Position numbers and translations under genes: made by a program. The notes beneath the pieces were generated by a model that had not been told where the DNA came from, did no database searches, and worked only from the letters and a program-made list of their open reading frames with translations. A DNA stretch of 64,000 nt from Paraspadella gotoi (Eukaryota; Chaetognatha), in assembly GCA_051294375.1 (NCBI GenBank), contig CM119269.1, forward strand, positions 10,165,056 to 10,229,055. Reading direction: 5' to 3'. Position 1 is the first letter of the stretch. Each line of letters opens with the position of its first letter. Positions 35,501 through 44,000 of this stretch are shown here, piece by piece.

Positions 35501-35799
35501 AAAAAAATGAAAGTCAGGACGGGAAATGCAAGTTATTGAAATAAATAACTTATTGTATCTTTCAGCTGGGAACTAAAACTTATACAATTTTTCTCAACCA
35601 AGAATTGTTTAATGGAGTTTGAGGTTAAAAGAAATCATTTTGTATGAGGTTTCATGTGCAGTTTTTAATCAGGTTTTGGAGACAAGTAGAAATTGAGTTT
35701 TCATTGATGTAATCATTTATGCAGGATGAAAAACATCTTTATCCCCAAGAAAATTACGGGCAACAAGAAACAGAACAATATCATGGTTATTCTTACTGA
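11739..35799 (+). CDS. Multi-domain single-pass membrane protein: thyroglobulin-1, antistasin-like, lustrin-like, kringle, thyroglobulin-1 (5' end missing)
   Basis: Exons: 11739-11839, 13141-13270, 18323-18435, 18596-18691, 19587-19761, 23057-23188, 25574-25725, 26180-26315, 27959-28070, 28342-28477, 29259-29410, 31154-31301, 32398-32488, 34159-34324, 34460-34561, 34937-35020, 35100-35220, 35296-35378, 35725-35799 (about 768 codons). No signal peptide or start exon was found, so the model is 5'-partial. Exons 1-2 form a thyroglobulin-1 domain (CDDDGQFEPTYC...CMCV). Exons 3-4 are antistasin-like. Exon 5 is a lustrin-type Cys-rich repeat. Exons 6-7 form a kringle with six Cys (YRGIKSTTSEGYKCQAW, FCRNPG, PWCYS). 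Exons 8-11 are extracellular, including an IRHSSGLC segment of unassigned fold and a CxxVxC...DPCGGC unit. Exons 12-13 form a second thyroglobulin-1 domain (PDCLDDGNYNVTQC, ECWCV). Exon 16 is a hydrophobic membrane helix. Exons 17-19 are an Asn/Gln/Tyr-rich cytoplasmic tail ending HGYSY. All borders keep phase except exon 6 to 7. Protease-inhibitor or receptor function is inferred from the modules only. Confidence 0.8.
12144..13010 (-). mobile_element. Penelope-like retroelement relic
   Basis: Lies in intron 1 of the membrane-protein gene, antisense to it. Reading the minus strand from about 12990 downward, it shows an ADDTILAVRN stretch resembling the reverse-transcriptase catalytic motif, then LTHLNSI, then PFDSHAPLSHKLATVRSL and ALAINGYP, then YHQGITESLVRVLAKQGI. 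These correspond in order to conserved Penelope-like RT segments and the linker before the GIY-YIG domain. Several frameshifts and stops make it non-functional. The GIY-YIG part is reduced to a degenerate GAIYWAAYAQQ. Confidence 0.65.
13291..13491 (+). mobile_element. Minimal Helentron-like element (about 200 bp)
   Basis: Both family ends are present: the hairpin start AGCCGGATCTGCTTAAAGCA and the terminal GGCAGATCCGACATTGTTTG. Between them are only the GTCCGTCGG segment and a TTAA microsatellite; core repeats are absent. It starts 20 bp after the donor of exon 2 of the membrane-protein gene. Confidence 0.7.
13523..14187. other. Assembly gap (665 N)
   Basis: Run of N inside intron 2 of the membrane-protein gene. 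Repeat sequence lies on both sides. Confidence 0.95.
14188..16060 (+). repeat. Helentron-like sequence with many core repeats and a minisatellite
   Basis: Starts with a degraded hairpin end (CATCTGCTTGATTCAAAGCA), then the conserved ATATCATGTCAGAATATCGA segment, a GTCCGTCC microsatellite at 14340-14395, and at least six core units (GGAAATGAGTTTAAATGGAA) at about 14400-15980. These are interrupted by an 18-bp minisatellite, TTATGTCAGTTGACCAAA, at 14960-15260. No clear far end was seen. It probably contains more than one element. Confidence 0.6.
16118..16400. repeat. Tandem array of GA-rich units with conserved spacer
   Basis: Four units of about 65 bp, each with GCATAAGGATCGTCGCAATT followed by a variable GA run and a GCAGAAAAATGA join. 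The spacer is the reverse complement of the CGACGATCCTTATGC end of the CT-rich family at 3015-4420. The Arg/Glu-rich frames here are translations of the repeat. Confidence 0.75.
16758..16920 (+). repeat. tRNA-derived SINE (family C)
   Basis: Contains an A-box-like TGGCTGAGCAGG and a B-box-like GGGTTCAATCC 50 bp apart, as in a tRNA. The flanking sequence does not fold as a complete tRNA acceptor stem. A short A-rich end (CTAAAAAAAG) follows. Confidence 0.5.
17284..17308. other. Assembly gap (25 N)
   Basis: Short run of N in intron 2 of the membrane-protein gene. Confidence 0.95.
17690..17950 (+). repeat. Possible LTR remnant
   Basis: A GC-richer island begins TGTGCCACTC and ends near CAAAATAAAACGCATATTC, a polyadenylation-signal context common near LTR 3' regions. 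No internal retroelement sequence or second LTR was seen. It could instead be an unrelated unique sequence. Confidence 0.3.
17957..18068 (+). repeat. SINE-A, truncated copy
   Basis: Carries TTTTAGCCCGGTGGTCGGCT, the GCGCTTTACCCGCCGGTAAC body and GATCCGAAGCTCAGGGACTG, then the GTCACTAA tail. The 5' head is lost. Confidence 0.7.
18450..18459. other. Assembly gap (10 N)
   Basis: Short gap just inside the intron after the GAG/gtgcag donor at 18435. The exon itself appears intact. Confidence 0.95.
19326..19557 (+). repeat. SINE-A, near-full copy
   Basis: Begins TATGGTGGACTAAAATCCAC (a self-complementary head), contains a B-box-like GGGGTTCTAGCCC, the GGGACGGGGCGCTTAACCCG body and ends at GTTTCTTCA. 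AAAC on both sides may be a target duplication. It ends about 30 bp before exon 5 of the membrane-protein gene. Confidence 0.75.
20128..21968. mobile_element. 1.84-kb DNA transposon-like element with perfect 30-bp inverted ends
   Basis: The 30 bases from 20128 (TTAAGACGCAGAGACAGATC...) are the exact reverse complement of 21939-21968. Both outer ends are TTAA, which could be a piggyBac-type target duplication or part of the inverted repeat. The interior is AT-rich, shows no transposase frame, and partly resembles the fold-back element at 1-1592. It lies in the intron between exons 5 and 6 of the membrane-protein gene. Confidence 0.75.
22418..22686. mobile_element. Small palindromic MITE, copy 2
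   Basis: Outer inverted repeats GAAGAGTTGCAG / CTGCAACTCTTC, with a second inner inverted pair AATGTAATAGAGAGACATTT at about 22494 and 22598. The same sequence occurs inverted and degraded at 6755-7014. It has no coding capacity. Confidence 0.6.
24019..24170 (+). repeat. Truncated Helentron-like element (hairpin end)
   Basis: Starts AGTCGGATCTGCTTGTCAGC followed by AGATCCC, then the conserved GTCGGTCCGTCAGTCCGC and ATATCATGTCAGAACATCGA segments, and stops without core repeats or the other end. Confidence 0.65.
24365..25250. mobile_element. hAT-like MITE, copy 1, with retroelement insert
   Basis: Inverted ends TAAGGCGTAG...CTACGCCTTA flanked by a perfect 8-bp duplication ATGTACAA (24357-24364 and 25251-25258). 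The end sequence fits the YARNG rule of hAT elements and the duplication length fits hAT. The whole element is a large imperfect palindrome. An insert at about 24408-24680, with CT runs and a hammerhead-like motif, is flanked by a repeated TAATTAAAATTCT. It has no transposase. Confidence 0.8.
24591..24635 (+). ncRNA. Hammerhead-ribozyme-like motif
   Basis: Order of elements: CTGATGA, a short stem (GGCTT with AAGCC), GAAAC, then ATGTC. These are the conserved boxes of a minimal type I hammerhead with a very short stem III, as reported in Penelope-like elements. One extra A lies between CTGATGA and the stem compared with the strict consensus, here and in the copy at 31637. Self-cleavage is therefore only possible, not shown. 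It is followed by TAAAAATAAATCGTTGTA, shared by the other copies. Confidence 0.5.
26514..27112 (+). repeat. Two direct SINE-A copies with 180-bp spacer (TRIM-like arrangement)
   Basis: A 5'-truncated copy (26514-26700) and a full copy (26881-27112) flank a unique spacer. The spacer contains a 40-bp tandem duplication (CAGGCAACATGCC...) and ends in a purine tract, CTAGGGGAGGGGGGATG, just before the second copy. This resembles a terminal-repeat retrotransposon in miniature: repeat starting TG(TA), repeat ending CA, purine tract before the 3' repeat. No primer-binding site was recognised, and the repeat has a tRNA-like B box, so two independent SINE insertions remain possible. Confidence 0.5.
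27297..27515 (+). repeat. tRNA-derived SINE (family B)
   Basis: The head is clearly tRNA-like: GTGGCTCAGTGGAC (A box) and CTGGTTCGAGCCC (B box) at proper spacing. The body, GGGTAACCCGCCTGTAG then GCCAGATCCAAAGCTCTGGA, aligns with the SINE-A body, so families A and B share a central domain. Confidence 0.75.
28497..29165 (+). repeat. CT-rich dispersed repeat, second copy
   Basis: Hairpin GACGGGCTAAAGCCCGACTT at the start, a GTCGTCGTC run, CT arrays at 28798-28880 and the end CAACGATCCTTATACATTTT. It has the same plan as 3015-4420 and lies in the intron between exons 10 and 11 of the membrane-protein gene. Confidence 0.5.
29706..30468 (+). mobile_element. Complete Helentron-like non-autonomous element
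   Basis: Hairpin start AGTCAGATCTGCTTATCAGC plus AGATCCCGAC; conserved ATATCATGTCAGAACATCGA; GTCC microsatellite at 29848-29880; two core repeat units; TTAA microsatellite at 30290-30420; end GGGCAGATCCGACATTGTTT then GCTCAAACTTGTT. GCAGATCC/GGATCTGC forms the sub-terminal inverted repeat. The plan matches Helentron-associated elements such as INE-1 and bivalve pearl. Confidence 0.75.
30709..30919 (+). mobile_element. Small Helentron-like element carrying minisatellite units
   Basis: Has both ends (AGTCGGATCTGCTTATTAGC and GGCAGATCCGACATTGTTTG) around about five units of the 18-bp ATGATGCAGGTTGAAAAA repeat. It shows that the minisatellite is an internal part of this family. Confidence 0.7.
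31513..32274. mobile_element. hAT-like MITE, copy 3
   Basis: Diverged ends TAAAGTGTAG...CTACGCTCTA flanked by a perfect 8-bp duplication GTCTGCAT (31505-31512, 32275-32282). The interior is similar to copies 1 and 2 but has an independent hammerhead-bearing insert at a different site (about 31625-31750). It ends about 125 bp before exon 13 of the membrane-protein gene. Confidence 0.75.
31637..31674 (+). ncRNA. Hammerhead-ribozyme-like motif
   Basis: CTGATGA, one A, a six-pair stem (GACTCT with AGAGTC), GAAAC, ATGTC. The stem differs in sequence from the 24591 copy but keeps pairing, i.e. covariation, which supports a conserved RNA fold. Downstream ATAAAAATTCGTTGTTA is shared. Confidence 0.5.
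32569..33999 (+). mobile_element. Helentron-like element interrupted by a hAT MITE
   Basis: Hairpin start AGTCGGTTCTGTTTACCGCT (diverged), GTCC microsatellite, core units at about 32750-33010, then the end GGCAGATCTGACATTCTTTG. The region before the end, TTAGCTGCTTACTGCGAAAT, is split by the MITE at 33336-33944. Confidence 0.7.
33336..33944. mobile_element. hAT-like MITE, copy 2, nested
   Basis: Ends TAAGGCGTAG / CTACGCCTTA, 609 bp, with the 8-bp duplication CTGCTTAC on both sides (33328-33335, 33945-33952). Removing the MITE and one duplication restores the uninterrupted Helentron-like sequence seen at 44720-44779, which fixes both the borders and the order of insertion. Confidence 0.85.
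34572..34905 (+). mobile_element. Second hairpin-ended repeat family (GTTGC type)
   Basis: Starts with a hairpin, AGTTGCGCCACGAGTACTCG followed by CGGAGCAACT, has a GTCGGTCGGTCC microsatellite, and ends GCGCAACACATTTGAATTAC then CGGTCTTGTTTATTT. A reverse-strand relative with the same two ends lies at 39977-40166. The plan (hairpin at one end, partial match at the other, microsatellite inside) parallels the main Helentron-like family. Confidence 0.5.
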
Positions 35800-36001
35800 G
35801 ATGAAATACTTATCAATGATCAAAGCTTGTAATTTTTTGGCGGTCAACAGAAAGAGAATTATAATATATAGTTCTTACGTCAGTGACTCACATCTTGTCT
35901 AAATGACAACTTTTAAAAACTACATGGAAATAGGCTTGTTGAATGTCTACTATAAAATTATTGGTACTCCTCTCAGATTTATTCTTTGTTTTTTGCCAAA
36001 A

Positions 36002-36007
36002 AATAAA
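36002..36007 (+). other. Polyadenylation signal of the membrane-protein gene
   Basis: First clear AATAAA after the stop at 35799, about 200 bp downstream. Confidence 0.45.
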
Positions 36008-36325
36008 TGATCCTGTATTTTTATAAACTAATGTTTTTATTAATAAGATAAAAAAATTATAAATACATGATTTGTCTCATGAATGATCATTTAATAATAA
36101 AAATTTTGCCTTTATTGTTCATCCGACTATTCTCCTATTGTCTCACTGCAAATTAAAGTGGCATAAATAAATTTTCGTTCATCTTATTTACAAAATTGCT
36201 TGAACCAGATTAATAACATTAATAACAATAACCTTACTAAAGTTAACCAAAGTTACTAAAATTTAGCTCTTCTTGGCAGTTTATGCTCTTTGCCGAAGTA
36301 TCAGATAGAATATAAAATAAAAGTG

Positions 36326-36373
36326 TTATGGTGGACTAAAATCCACCAACCGTTCATCAGCGGCCATTGGTGA
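36326..36373 (+). repeat. SINE-A head fragment
   Basis: TATGGTGGACTAAAATCCAC through CATCAGCGGCCATTGGTG, then unrelated sequence. Only the 5' head is present. Confidence 0.65.
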
Positions 36374-36526
36374 TCCTTCACATAGCTTTGACGAAGTGAA
36401 GACCATTATGGCACACGTTATTTTAATGACGAGGACCAGCCCAAAATACCGTTTTCATATCAATAATCAAATGTTTTTAATTATGTATTTTCGAAATTTA
36501 TTTTTCTTTTTTTTAAATTAATTTTT

Positions 36527-36757
36527 AGTCGTATCTGCTTACAAGCAGATCCCGACTCTATAATCCACTTTGTCGGTCCGTCGGGCTGCCCCCTCAATCT
36601 TGTCGGCCATTCACTCATGTCATGTTTGCTATCTCCATGAAGCGTACAAAGCCGTACATCTAAACAACTTCTTAAATATCAGGTTCCCAGGATACCTGAC
36701 CCCAAACTCTCGTCATCCTTTCCCTTATTCATTCTTCTCGTGCAAATATTTATTTAA
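36527..36757 (+). repeat. Truncated Helentron-like element (hairpin end)
   Basis: AGTCGTATCTGCTTACAAGC plus AGATCCCGACTC and the GTCGGTCCGTCGGGCTGCC segment. The rest is unrelated. It abuts a complete copy on the opposite strand. Confidence 0.6.
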
Positions 36758-36758
36758 A

Positions 36759-37472
36759 TAAGTTTGAGCAAACAATGTCGGATCTGCCCACGATCATTAT
36801 CGGTAATTAATAATTAATTCAAGTTAATTATTTAATTAATTAAAAATTAATTTATTCAAGTTAATTATTGAATTAATTAGGCAATTTGATCAAAAGTTTG
36901 TTTTGATTGATTATTTGACTGATTAATTGTTTGATTAATTAATACATCTTGCATTTACATTTAAAATAAAAAGAAAAAGAAGCATAATCAATTAGTTAAA
37001 CAGGTTTTTTGTTTTTTCCATTTAAACTCATTTCACTCAAACGATTCCATCGAAACTTGATTTCCAGTTTAATAACACACTTTTCTACCCAAATACAAAA
37101 TTTCAAGTCAATCGCCCCATCCACTTATGAGTAATTGGTGTTCAAATAGTGAAATATATATATTTTTATCCATTTAAACTCATTTCCACTTGGACGATTC
37201 CATCGAAACTTCATATCCAGATCAATCACACACTTCCCTACCCACATAAAAAATTTCATTCCAATCCATCCATACAATCACGAATTCACGAGTAATTGGT
37301 GTTTTTTGCTAAGGTGGGACGGATGGACGGACATCGTTTTTTTTGCATAATTTATCATAATTCGATGTTCTGACATGATATAAGTGAATGCCCGACAAGA
37401 TTGAGGGGGCAATTGACGAACCGATAAAGTGAATTTATAGAGTCGGGATCTGCTGAAAAGCAGATCCGACTA
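36759..37472 (-). mobile_element. Complete Helentron-like element, minus orientation
   Basis: From AAGTTTGAGCAAACAATGTC (terminal end) through TTAA microsatellite, two core units and GGAC microsatellite to the hairpin end GGGATCTGCTGAAAAGCAGA plus TCCGACTAAAAA. It has the same element order as 29706-30468. Confidence 0.75.
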
Positions 37473-38012
37473 AAAATCATATTTTCATCATTTAAGGAAA
37501 AACTCATTGAAGTCGAAGTCAAAGCTATTTCTACTAAATGATTGGACATCTAATTTATGTTTCACTGCATCCTAACTATAAAAATTTTATTTTAAAATTC
37601 TAATCTTACTTTACTTTATTATAATAAAAAAAGAAAAATAACTATACCAAAAGCATAGTATATTGGCTATAAATACTATCTTTTTGGTTCTTTATCAAAA
37701 AATAAAAATTATATATAACTTTAAATTTTTTTAAACTTTTTCTCCTAAGAATTTAGTTAAATGAGAAAATGAGAAACTATCTTCACTCCTTGTGTGCGGA
37801 TAGTGTGTGATCGAGGTAAAAACAAATCCAAAGAGAGGGAGAGAGAGAGAAAGAACAAAACAATTCTGTTTCCATAATTACTTACAATTATCGCAGTTTT
37901 CTTTCTGTTAAGTTGATATTTAAAACTAGTATTTAGATATTGATAATACTCTCAGGCTTGTTACTTACTGCCTGACAGAGTTTGTTAAAATCTCGGAGAA
38001 ATCTAAACGAAG
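37473..38012. other. Upstream region of the zinc-binding protein gene
   Basis: AT-rich, with a GAGAGA run at 37836-37852. The last part before the ATG at 38013 (GAAATCTAAACGAAG) would be 5' UTR. No TATA box could be assigned with confidence. Confidence 0.35.
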
Positions 38013-41000
38013 ATGAGTGACGAAGAAACCCAAGAGGTATGAAGAAATCTTATGAAGTCAGAAATTATGTAAACTTTACAGTAAAGTCTGAAGTTACCAT
38101 TCAGTTCCAGAATATACAATAACTACAATGATTGTATTAATTAAGAAATTAATTTATAAAATATTAAACATACATTGCGTTCGGTTTCTAATTCAGGCGC
38201 CGACAGCGGAAACCTCCGATGAGGCTGGTGAGGAAGAATTGATTAATGAATAAATAAATTAATAAATGAATGAATTAATAAGAAAATAAATGAGTGGAAA
38301 AATAAAAGAAAAAAAAAACCTGATGAAGGCTTAAAAATCGTTGTTATCAAACAAACAAACTTTGTTTTCTTTAACTATATATACACAACGAAAAGAAAGG
38401 AAATAACATAAAGAATGAATGAATAAATAACTGAGTTGAAAATTTTAATTCAGGACCACCACATATTTAAGTTAAATGAGTGAATGAATATTGAATAAGT
38501 TAAAACAAATGAATTATAAAAAGAGATTAAATGAACGAAAAAAAGCGAAACCTTCTTTGTCCCCGACCCAGGTGCAGAGGCGGCGGCTCCCGCTGCTGCT
38601 GAAACGCCCGGCCTCGGCGTCCGTCGCGAGATCATCGAGACTCTGACTCCAGCAGAGCTGGAGTATTTCCACAACATCAGAAATTACCTCTCGACGCTGA
38701 AGCAACCGGAGAGAGAGAGATGGATCATAGCGGTGAGAGACTAAAAAGGGTCAAGGGATTAAGTTTAAGGAAAAGTCACATGGTCTCTTCCCTCTGATTT
38801 CCATCTCCTTTATCATATATGTTCTTTATTCTTTAGCTTAACTGAGCTTAGATTTTCTTTAGCTTTTATAATTATACCTACATTTCTTTTCTCTATCCCA
38901 TTATTTCTTCTTTATGCTTTCTATACTCATTCTTTCTTCTTTATATATTCTTTTTACTCTATCTTGTCCTCTCTATCCCCTCTCGTCTATCCTCTTTTCT
39001 TCCCTCCATCAGGAAATGCAAAAACTTCGCATCGAAAAAGAGTTGGAAGAAGCGACATCTATTGTTCTGCCGCCGCCGAAGTTCGTTAGATCCCGTCGTC
39101 GTCGTTGTCATCATCGTCCTCGTCGTTGTCATTATCGTCGTAGTCGTCATTATCGTTGTCGTTATCGTAGTCGTCATTGTAGTTATAGTCGTCTTCGCCG
39201 TCGTTATCGTCGTCGTTCTCATTGTTATCATTTTATTGAGTCATAAAAGTTTTCAAAAATGTTCTAAATCCCAACTGAGTTATTTTTTTCTGTTTTGTTT
39301 TAGTTTGTCAAATGTTTTATTTTCTTTTCTATTTAGTTTTCTTCAACCAAATGTTTTGTTTCTCGCTTCAGATCCGGAGATGAAGAGGAAGATTTGGAAG
39401 GAGAAGGAATGGAAGAAAGAACGAGTTAGTTTTTAATTATTTAACAATTAATTTACATTAAACATTGAAAAAATAAAGGCAATTTAAAAAAGCTGTCGGG
39501 TCATATTGAGTTTCTATTTATATGAAATTATTATCATTATTAGGCCTTATTTTCTCAGAATGACCCATTTTATCTTAAATTCGGAGTTAGGTTATTTTTA
39601 TCCGAAATGTGCTATAGCCTTATATTTCACTTTGTCGGTAAGTACCTAAATCATGTCAGAACATCGAATTCTGATAAATTATGCAAAAAAATCCGTCCGT
39701 CTATCCCCCCTTATTTTTAACGCCAATTATTCATGAGTGGATAGAGCGATTTACTTTAAATTTTGTAAGTCGTTAGGAAAGTGTATGATTGAGTGGAAAT
39801 GAGTTTAAATGGAAAAAAATAAAACCTGTTAAATGTAAATACAAACTGGAATAATTAATCAAATAATCAATTAATTAATCAATTAAATAATCGTTTAATT
39901 TATAAATCAATTAATTATTAAATCAATCAATTAATGAGTCATCGTAATCGTTTTTGTTGTGGTCAATGACCAAAACGCAAATAAATAACAAGAACGGAAA
40001 TTCAATTGCGTGTTGCGCCGGAGTGACTTTCTTTTATTCTTTAGTTTTATGATTTCCTGAAGGCGACGCTCGCCGTCACTTAGATTTCAGGTTTTTTCTT
40101 GTCTTAACAAATGAGCAACCGACTATAGGCGAGTTATGAGCATAGAGCCTCTATTAGAGGAGCAACTAACAAACAAGTTTGAGCAAACAATGAAGGATCT
40201 ACTTAATTAATTGATTAATTAATAAATAGTTAACTAATTAATTGATTAATTAATTATTTAATTACCGTTAATGATCCGGCATTGTTTGCTCAAACTTCTT
40301 TTAGTTAAAGATTAGGTAGGTTTTTATTAAGGATTAGGTTAGTGATTAAGATGAGGGACTTGGTTTGTGATTAGGGTTGGTGATTTGTATTAGGGACCAG
40401 TATTTAGGGTTAGAGGTTAGGATTAAAATTAAAAATAAAGGTTAAGGGTTAGGGTTCAGGATTAGATTAAGATTAGGGATTATGATTAGAGATTAGAATT
40501 AATTAATTAATAAATAGTTTATAAGTTTAAAAATATATTTACACTGAATATTAAGGTTAAAATTAAATTCTGGGATAAAAGAACAGAAAAGGAAAAGTGA
40601 GCCGTTAATTTAATAAATAAATAATTTTTAATTGGTCAAACCCATTAATTTCGAATCGGGCCTTCTCGTTTCCTTCTCCATCAGGCGGACAATCAGGCGG
40701 TGAGCAAGAAGCAGGCGAAGAAGGAGGAGAGACGGAGGCGGCAGTCGAAGCGGCGGAGGTGGAAGAGGAAATGACGGAAGAAGAACGAGCATTTCAAGCA
40801 TTTTTGGCAGACGAAGCCAAAAAGTGTCTCATTTGCAAAAGGCAAGCGAGAAAAAAGTTTTATAAAGTCTTTTATTAAAAAGATAAAATAAATACATATT
40901 TGCCAAAATATATAAACTAAATATTAAGCGGATATAAAAATTGATATTTTTATATAAAATTATATTGAATTATATTTCTATATTGAATCATTCTTTAAAA

Positions 41001-44000
41001 CATTATGTGGCAACTTATTCACCATCGCCACCCGCCTGAGTCCATCAGGTGGCGTAAGAGCGAGAATTCTCTCTTCCCACCTAGCGGTTTATGGTTCGCG
41101 CCCCATTGGTTTCTATGTTAGTAAGCGGGACGGGACGTCTAACCCACCTGTAGTTCCAAAGTTCTGAAACAAGCAGATAACAGGCGGTAATTTGTCCTGT
41201 CGTGTGGCACTAAGCGTGACGGTATCTGTGTAACCGCGCCAGTGGCATCTGTCGCTAAGTTTCCTAAACCCCCAATTACCACCAAGTGAGATACTCTACC
41301 CAGCTGGGAATTACTGGCAACCCGACTGTCGCTAAGATCTTAACCCACTATAGCTGTCTCACACCTCACGTGCAAACGCCCACTCCATCCGTCCGATTCA
41401 GGTATTGTCACAAAGAAGAAAACGCGGACTATCTTTACTTACCCTGTTCCGTCTGCGAGATCCGCGCTTGTCACATGTGCAAAAGATTTTGCTACAAATG
41501 CGCGCGACTAATTTGCATCAATTGCCTCCTGGTCAAGCAGAAGACCGGACGGTGAGTTAAAATCGAATGCTTGCTATTCGCCTGGTCGTTCATTGATTAG
41601 TCTCTGCTTTATTTCTTTAAAAAATGTCAGGAAATATTGTCACGACTGTTTTCAAGAGTCGAAACTGAATGAACGGGAACTCAAGTGCGAAGTCTGTTAC
41701 ATCAAGGTTTATTGATTGTTTGATTGTTTACTTATTTGTTGATTCATTTCATTAATTATTATTGGTGATTAACATCGTTTTATGAGGAAAATGCATATTA
41801 TTTTTATTTAAGCAATATATTTCGGTTAACATTGCTTAACCATAGTTCATTTGCGAAGTAAATGCAAGAAAAACAGTCACAAAAAAGTAAAAAAAATATT
41901 TTGGTTAAAAGAGAGAGAGAGAGAATAAGAGTGAAAAGAAACATGAGGTCAAAGTTAAGGACAAAAGCTCAAGAGAAAGAAAGAGAAAGAACCCCCCCCA
42001 TCTTCAATAGTCTTTTAGTTTTTGTAGAAGAGGATTCCATGCGTGTGTTTTTACATATCTAGAGAGATCATCGTTGAGGCCTTTTCCCGGGTCTGTCCCT
42101 TGACGACGAATCTCCAGGCTCTCACGAACATGCAAATTGAATTCAATTTTTTTTCGGTTTTTGTTTGAAAAAGTTGCAAGAACCACAGGGTCTTCCCAGG
42201 CGATTTCACCTTCGCAAGATTTTGCATGTTTGCTAATTCCCGACATATTCTGGCTGTCGTGTGAAGATGCGTATTCTCTTCGATGTTGTGCTGTGCGCTT
42301 TTTTATTGAGACGCTTGTTTTTCCAACGTAAGAAGAGGCGTTGTTGGGTGGGGTTTGGCAATTACAAGAAAGCTTATAAACCCCTTTTCTATCAACCAAA
42401 GGTGGTTGTGTTTTGTTGGGCCCACACAACAAATTGGCTAGTTTGGGACCTGACTTAAAAAAAATGCGACAATCATGTTTTTTAAATACATGTCTAAGTT
42501 TGTTACCAATAGATTGGCAAGAGGTAGGATTTCAAGTGAGACCAGTATTGGAACATTTCCGGTAAACTGAAGTTGAAAGAGTTCCATCTTCATTTCGAGA
42601 AAGAAGACAGTCTAAAAAAGCGAGTTTTTTGTGTTCTTCTCTTTCTTTCTCTTGAGCTTTTGTCCTTAACTTTGACCTAATGTTTCTTTTCACTCTTATT
42701 CTCTCTCTCTCTCTTTTAACCAAAATATTTTTTTACTTTTTTGTGACTGTTTTTCTTGCATTTACTTCGCAAATGAACTATGGTTAAGCAATGTTAACCA
42801 AAATATATTGCTCAAATAAAAATAATATGCATTTTCCTCATAAAACGATGTTAATCACCAATACTATGTACTCATACCGCATATACGATGACTCTCAAGT
42901 AATTAATTATTATTATATTGATTAAGTGAATTGATTGCTTGATTGATAGAATGATTTTTAATTGATATTTTTATTTGTTGGTTCAATGATTAATCATTAT
43001 TTTTTATTAACAGATTGATTGATCAAATAAGTTACTTATAGATAAAACAATTAATTGATTGCTTTATAGTTTATTGCCTGATTTATTGTCATCGTAGACG
43101 GATATGGAAGAGCGGGTGATCAGTTGTTGGAGATGCTTCAGCCTCGCCTGCATGAAAACTTGCGCCAGGTAACGAGATCAGTCGGTCTGTCTGTCTGTCG
43201 ATATATCTGTTAGGCTCACTGACTGGAAGTCCGTATGTCAGGCCATCAATCAATCTATAGTTTGGTCAATCTTTGGGCGAGTTGGCAACTTTGTCGGGTA
43301 GTCGGTTTATTTGCCAGCCGGTCCACAGTCAGGCAAAGCCCGACACCCTCTCCCTAACGCCATCTGCCTGACATCCTCTGTTCGACACCATTTGCCCAAC
43401 ACCTTCCACCTGACAGCATTTGCCCGACACCTTTCACCCGACAACCTTTGACCAACACCCTCCGCCAGACACCTTCTGCCAACACCTTCCGCCTGACCCC
43501 CTTTGCCTGACACTCTTTGGTCGAGGCCCTCAGCCCGACACCTTTCGCCAGACACTGCTTGATGCCCTCTGCCCAATACCTTTTGCCCAACGCTTTCTGC
43601 CTGACACCCTCTGCTTGACACCCTCTGCCCAATACCCTGTGCCCGATAATCTCTGCCTGACACCCTCTTCCCAACAATCTCAACCCTACACCTTCAGCCC
43701 AACACTCTCTGCCCGACACCCACTGCCCATTATGCCCACTGCCCTAGTGCCCAACACCCTCTTCCGGACACCCTCTGCCCGACAGATACACCCTGGATGG
43801 TTACATGTGTCGTCGCTGCCTTCAAGACTTGAAGGAGCAAGAGGAAGCGAGGAAGAGAGAAGCGGAGGGAATAGAGGCTGGGACCAATTTTGGTGAGATG
43901 ATGTTGTGATGATTGTAATGACGATGATAATAATGATGATGTATCGATTGCTTGCTTTAAAATTGATAATAAAAAAATCATGACGATGTTGGATGATTAT

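Noticed and set aside
38228-38253. Read-through of exon 2 of the zinc-binding gene to a nearby TAA
   Set aside because: Would end the protein after about 27 residues. The GCTG/gtgag donor keeps phase with all downstream exons.
39062-39436. Val/Ile-rich 124-residue frame resembling membrane segments
   Set aside because: Low-complexity translation of a GTC/GTT array, antisense and sense frames both open; it lies in an intron.
43307-43896. Overlapping 118-158 residue frames with Gly/Cys/Arg or Pro/Asp repeats
   Set aside because: Translations of the 15-bp intronic minisatellite. Only the last part of one plus-strand frame overlaps real exon 10, in another frame.
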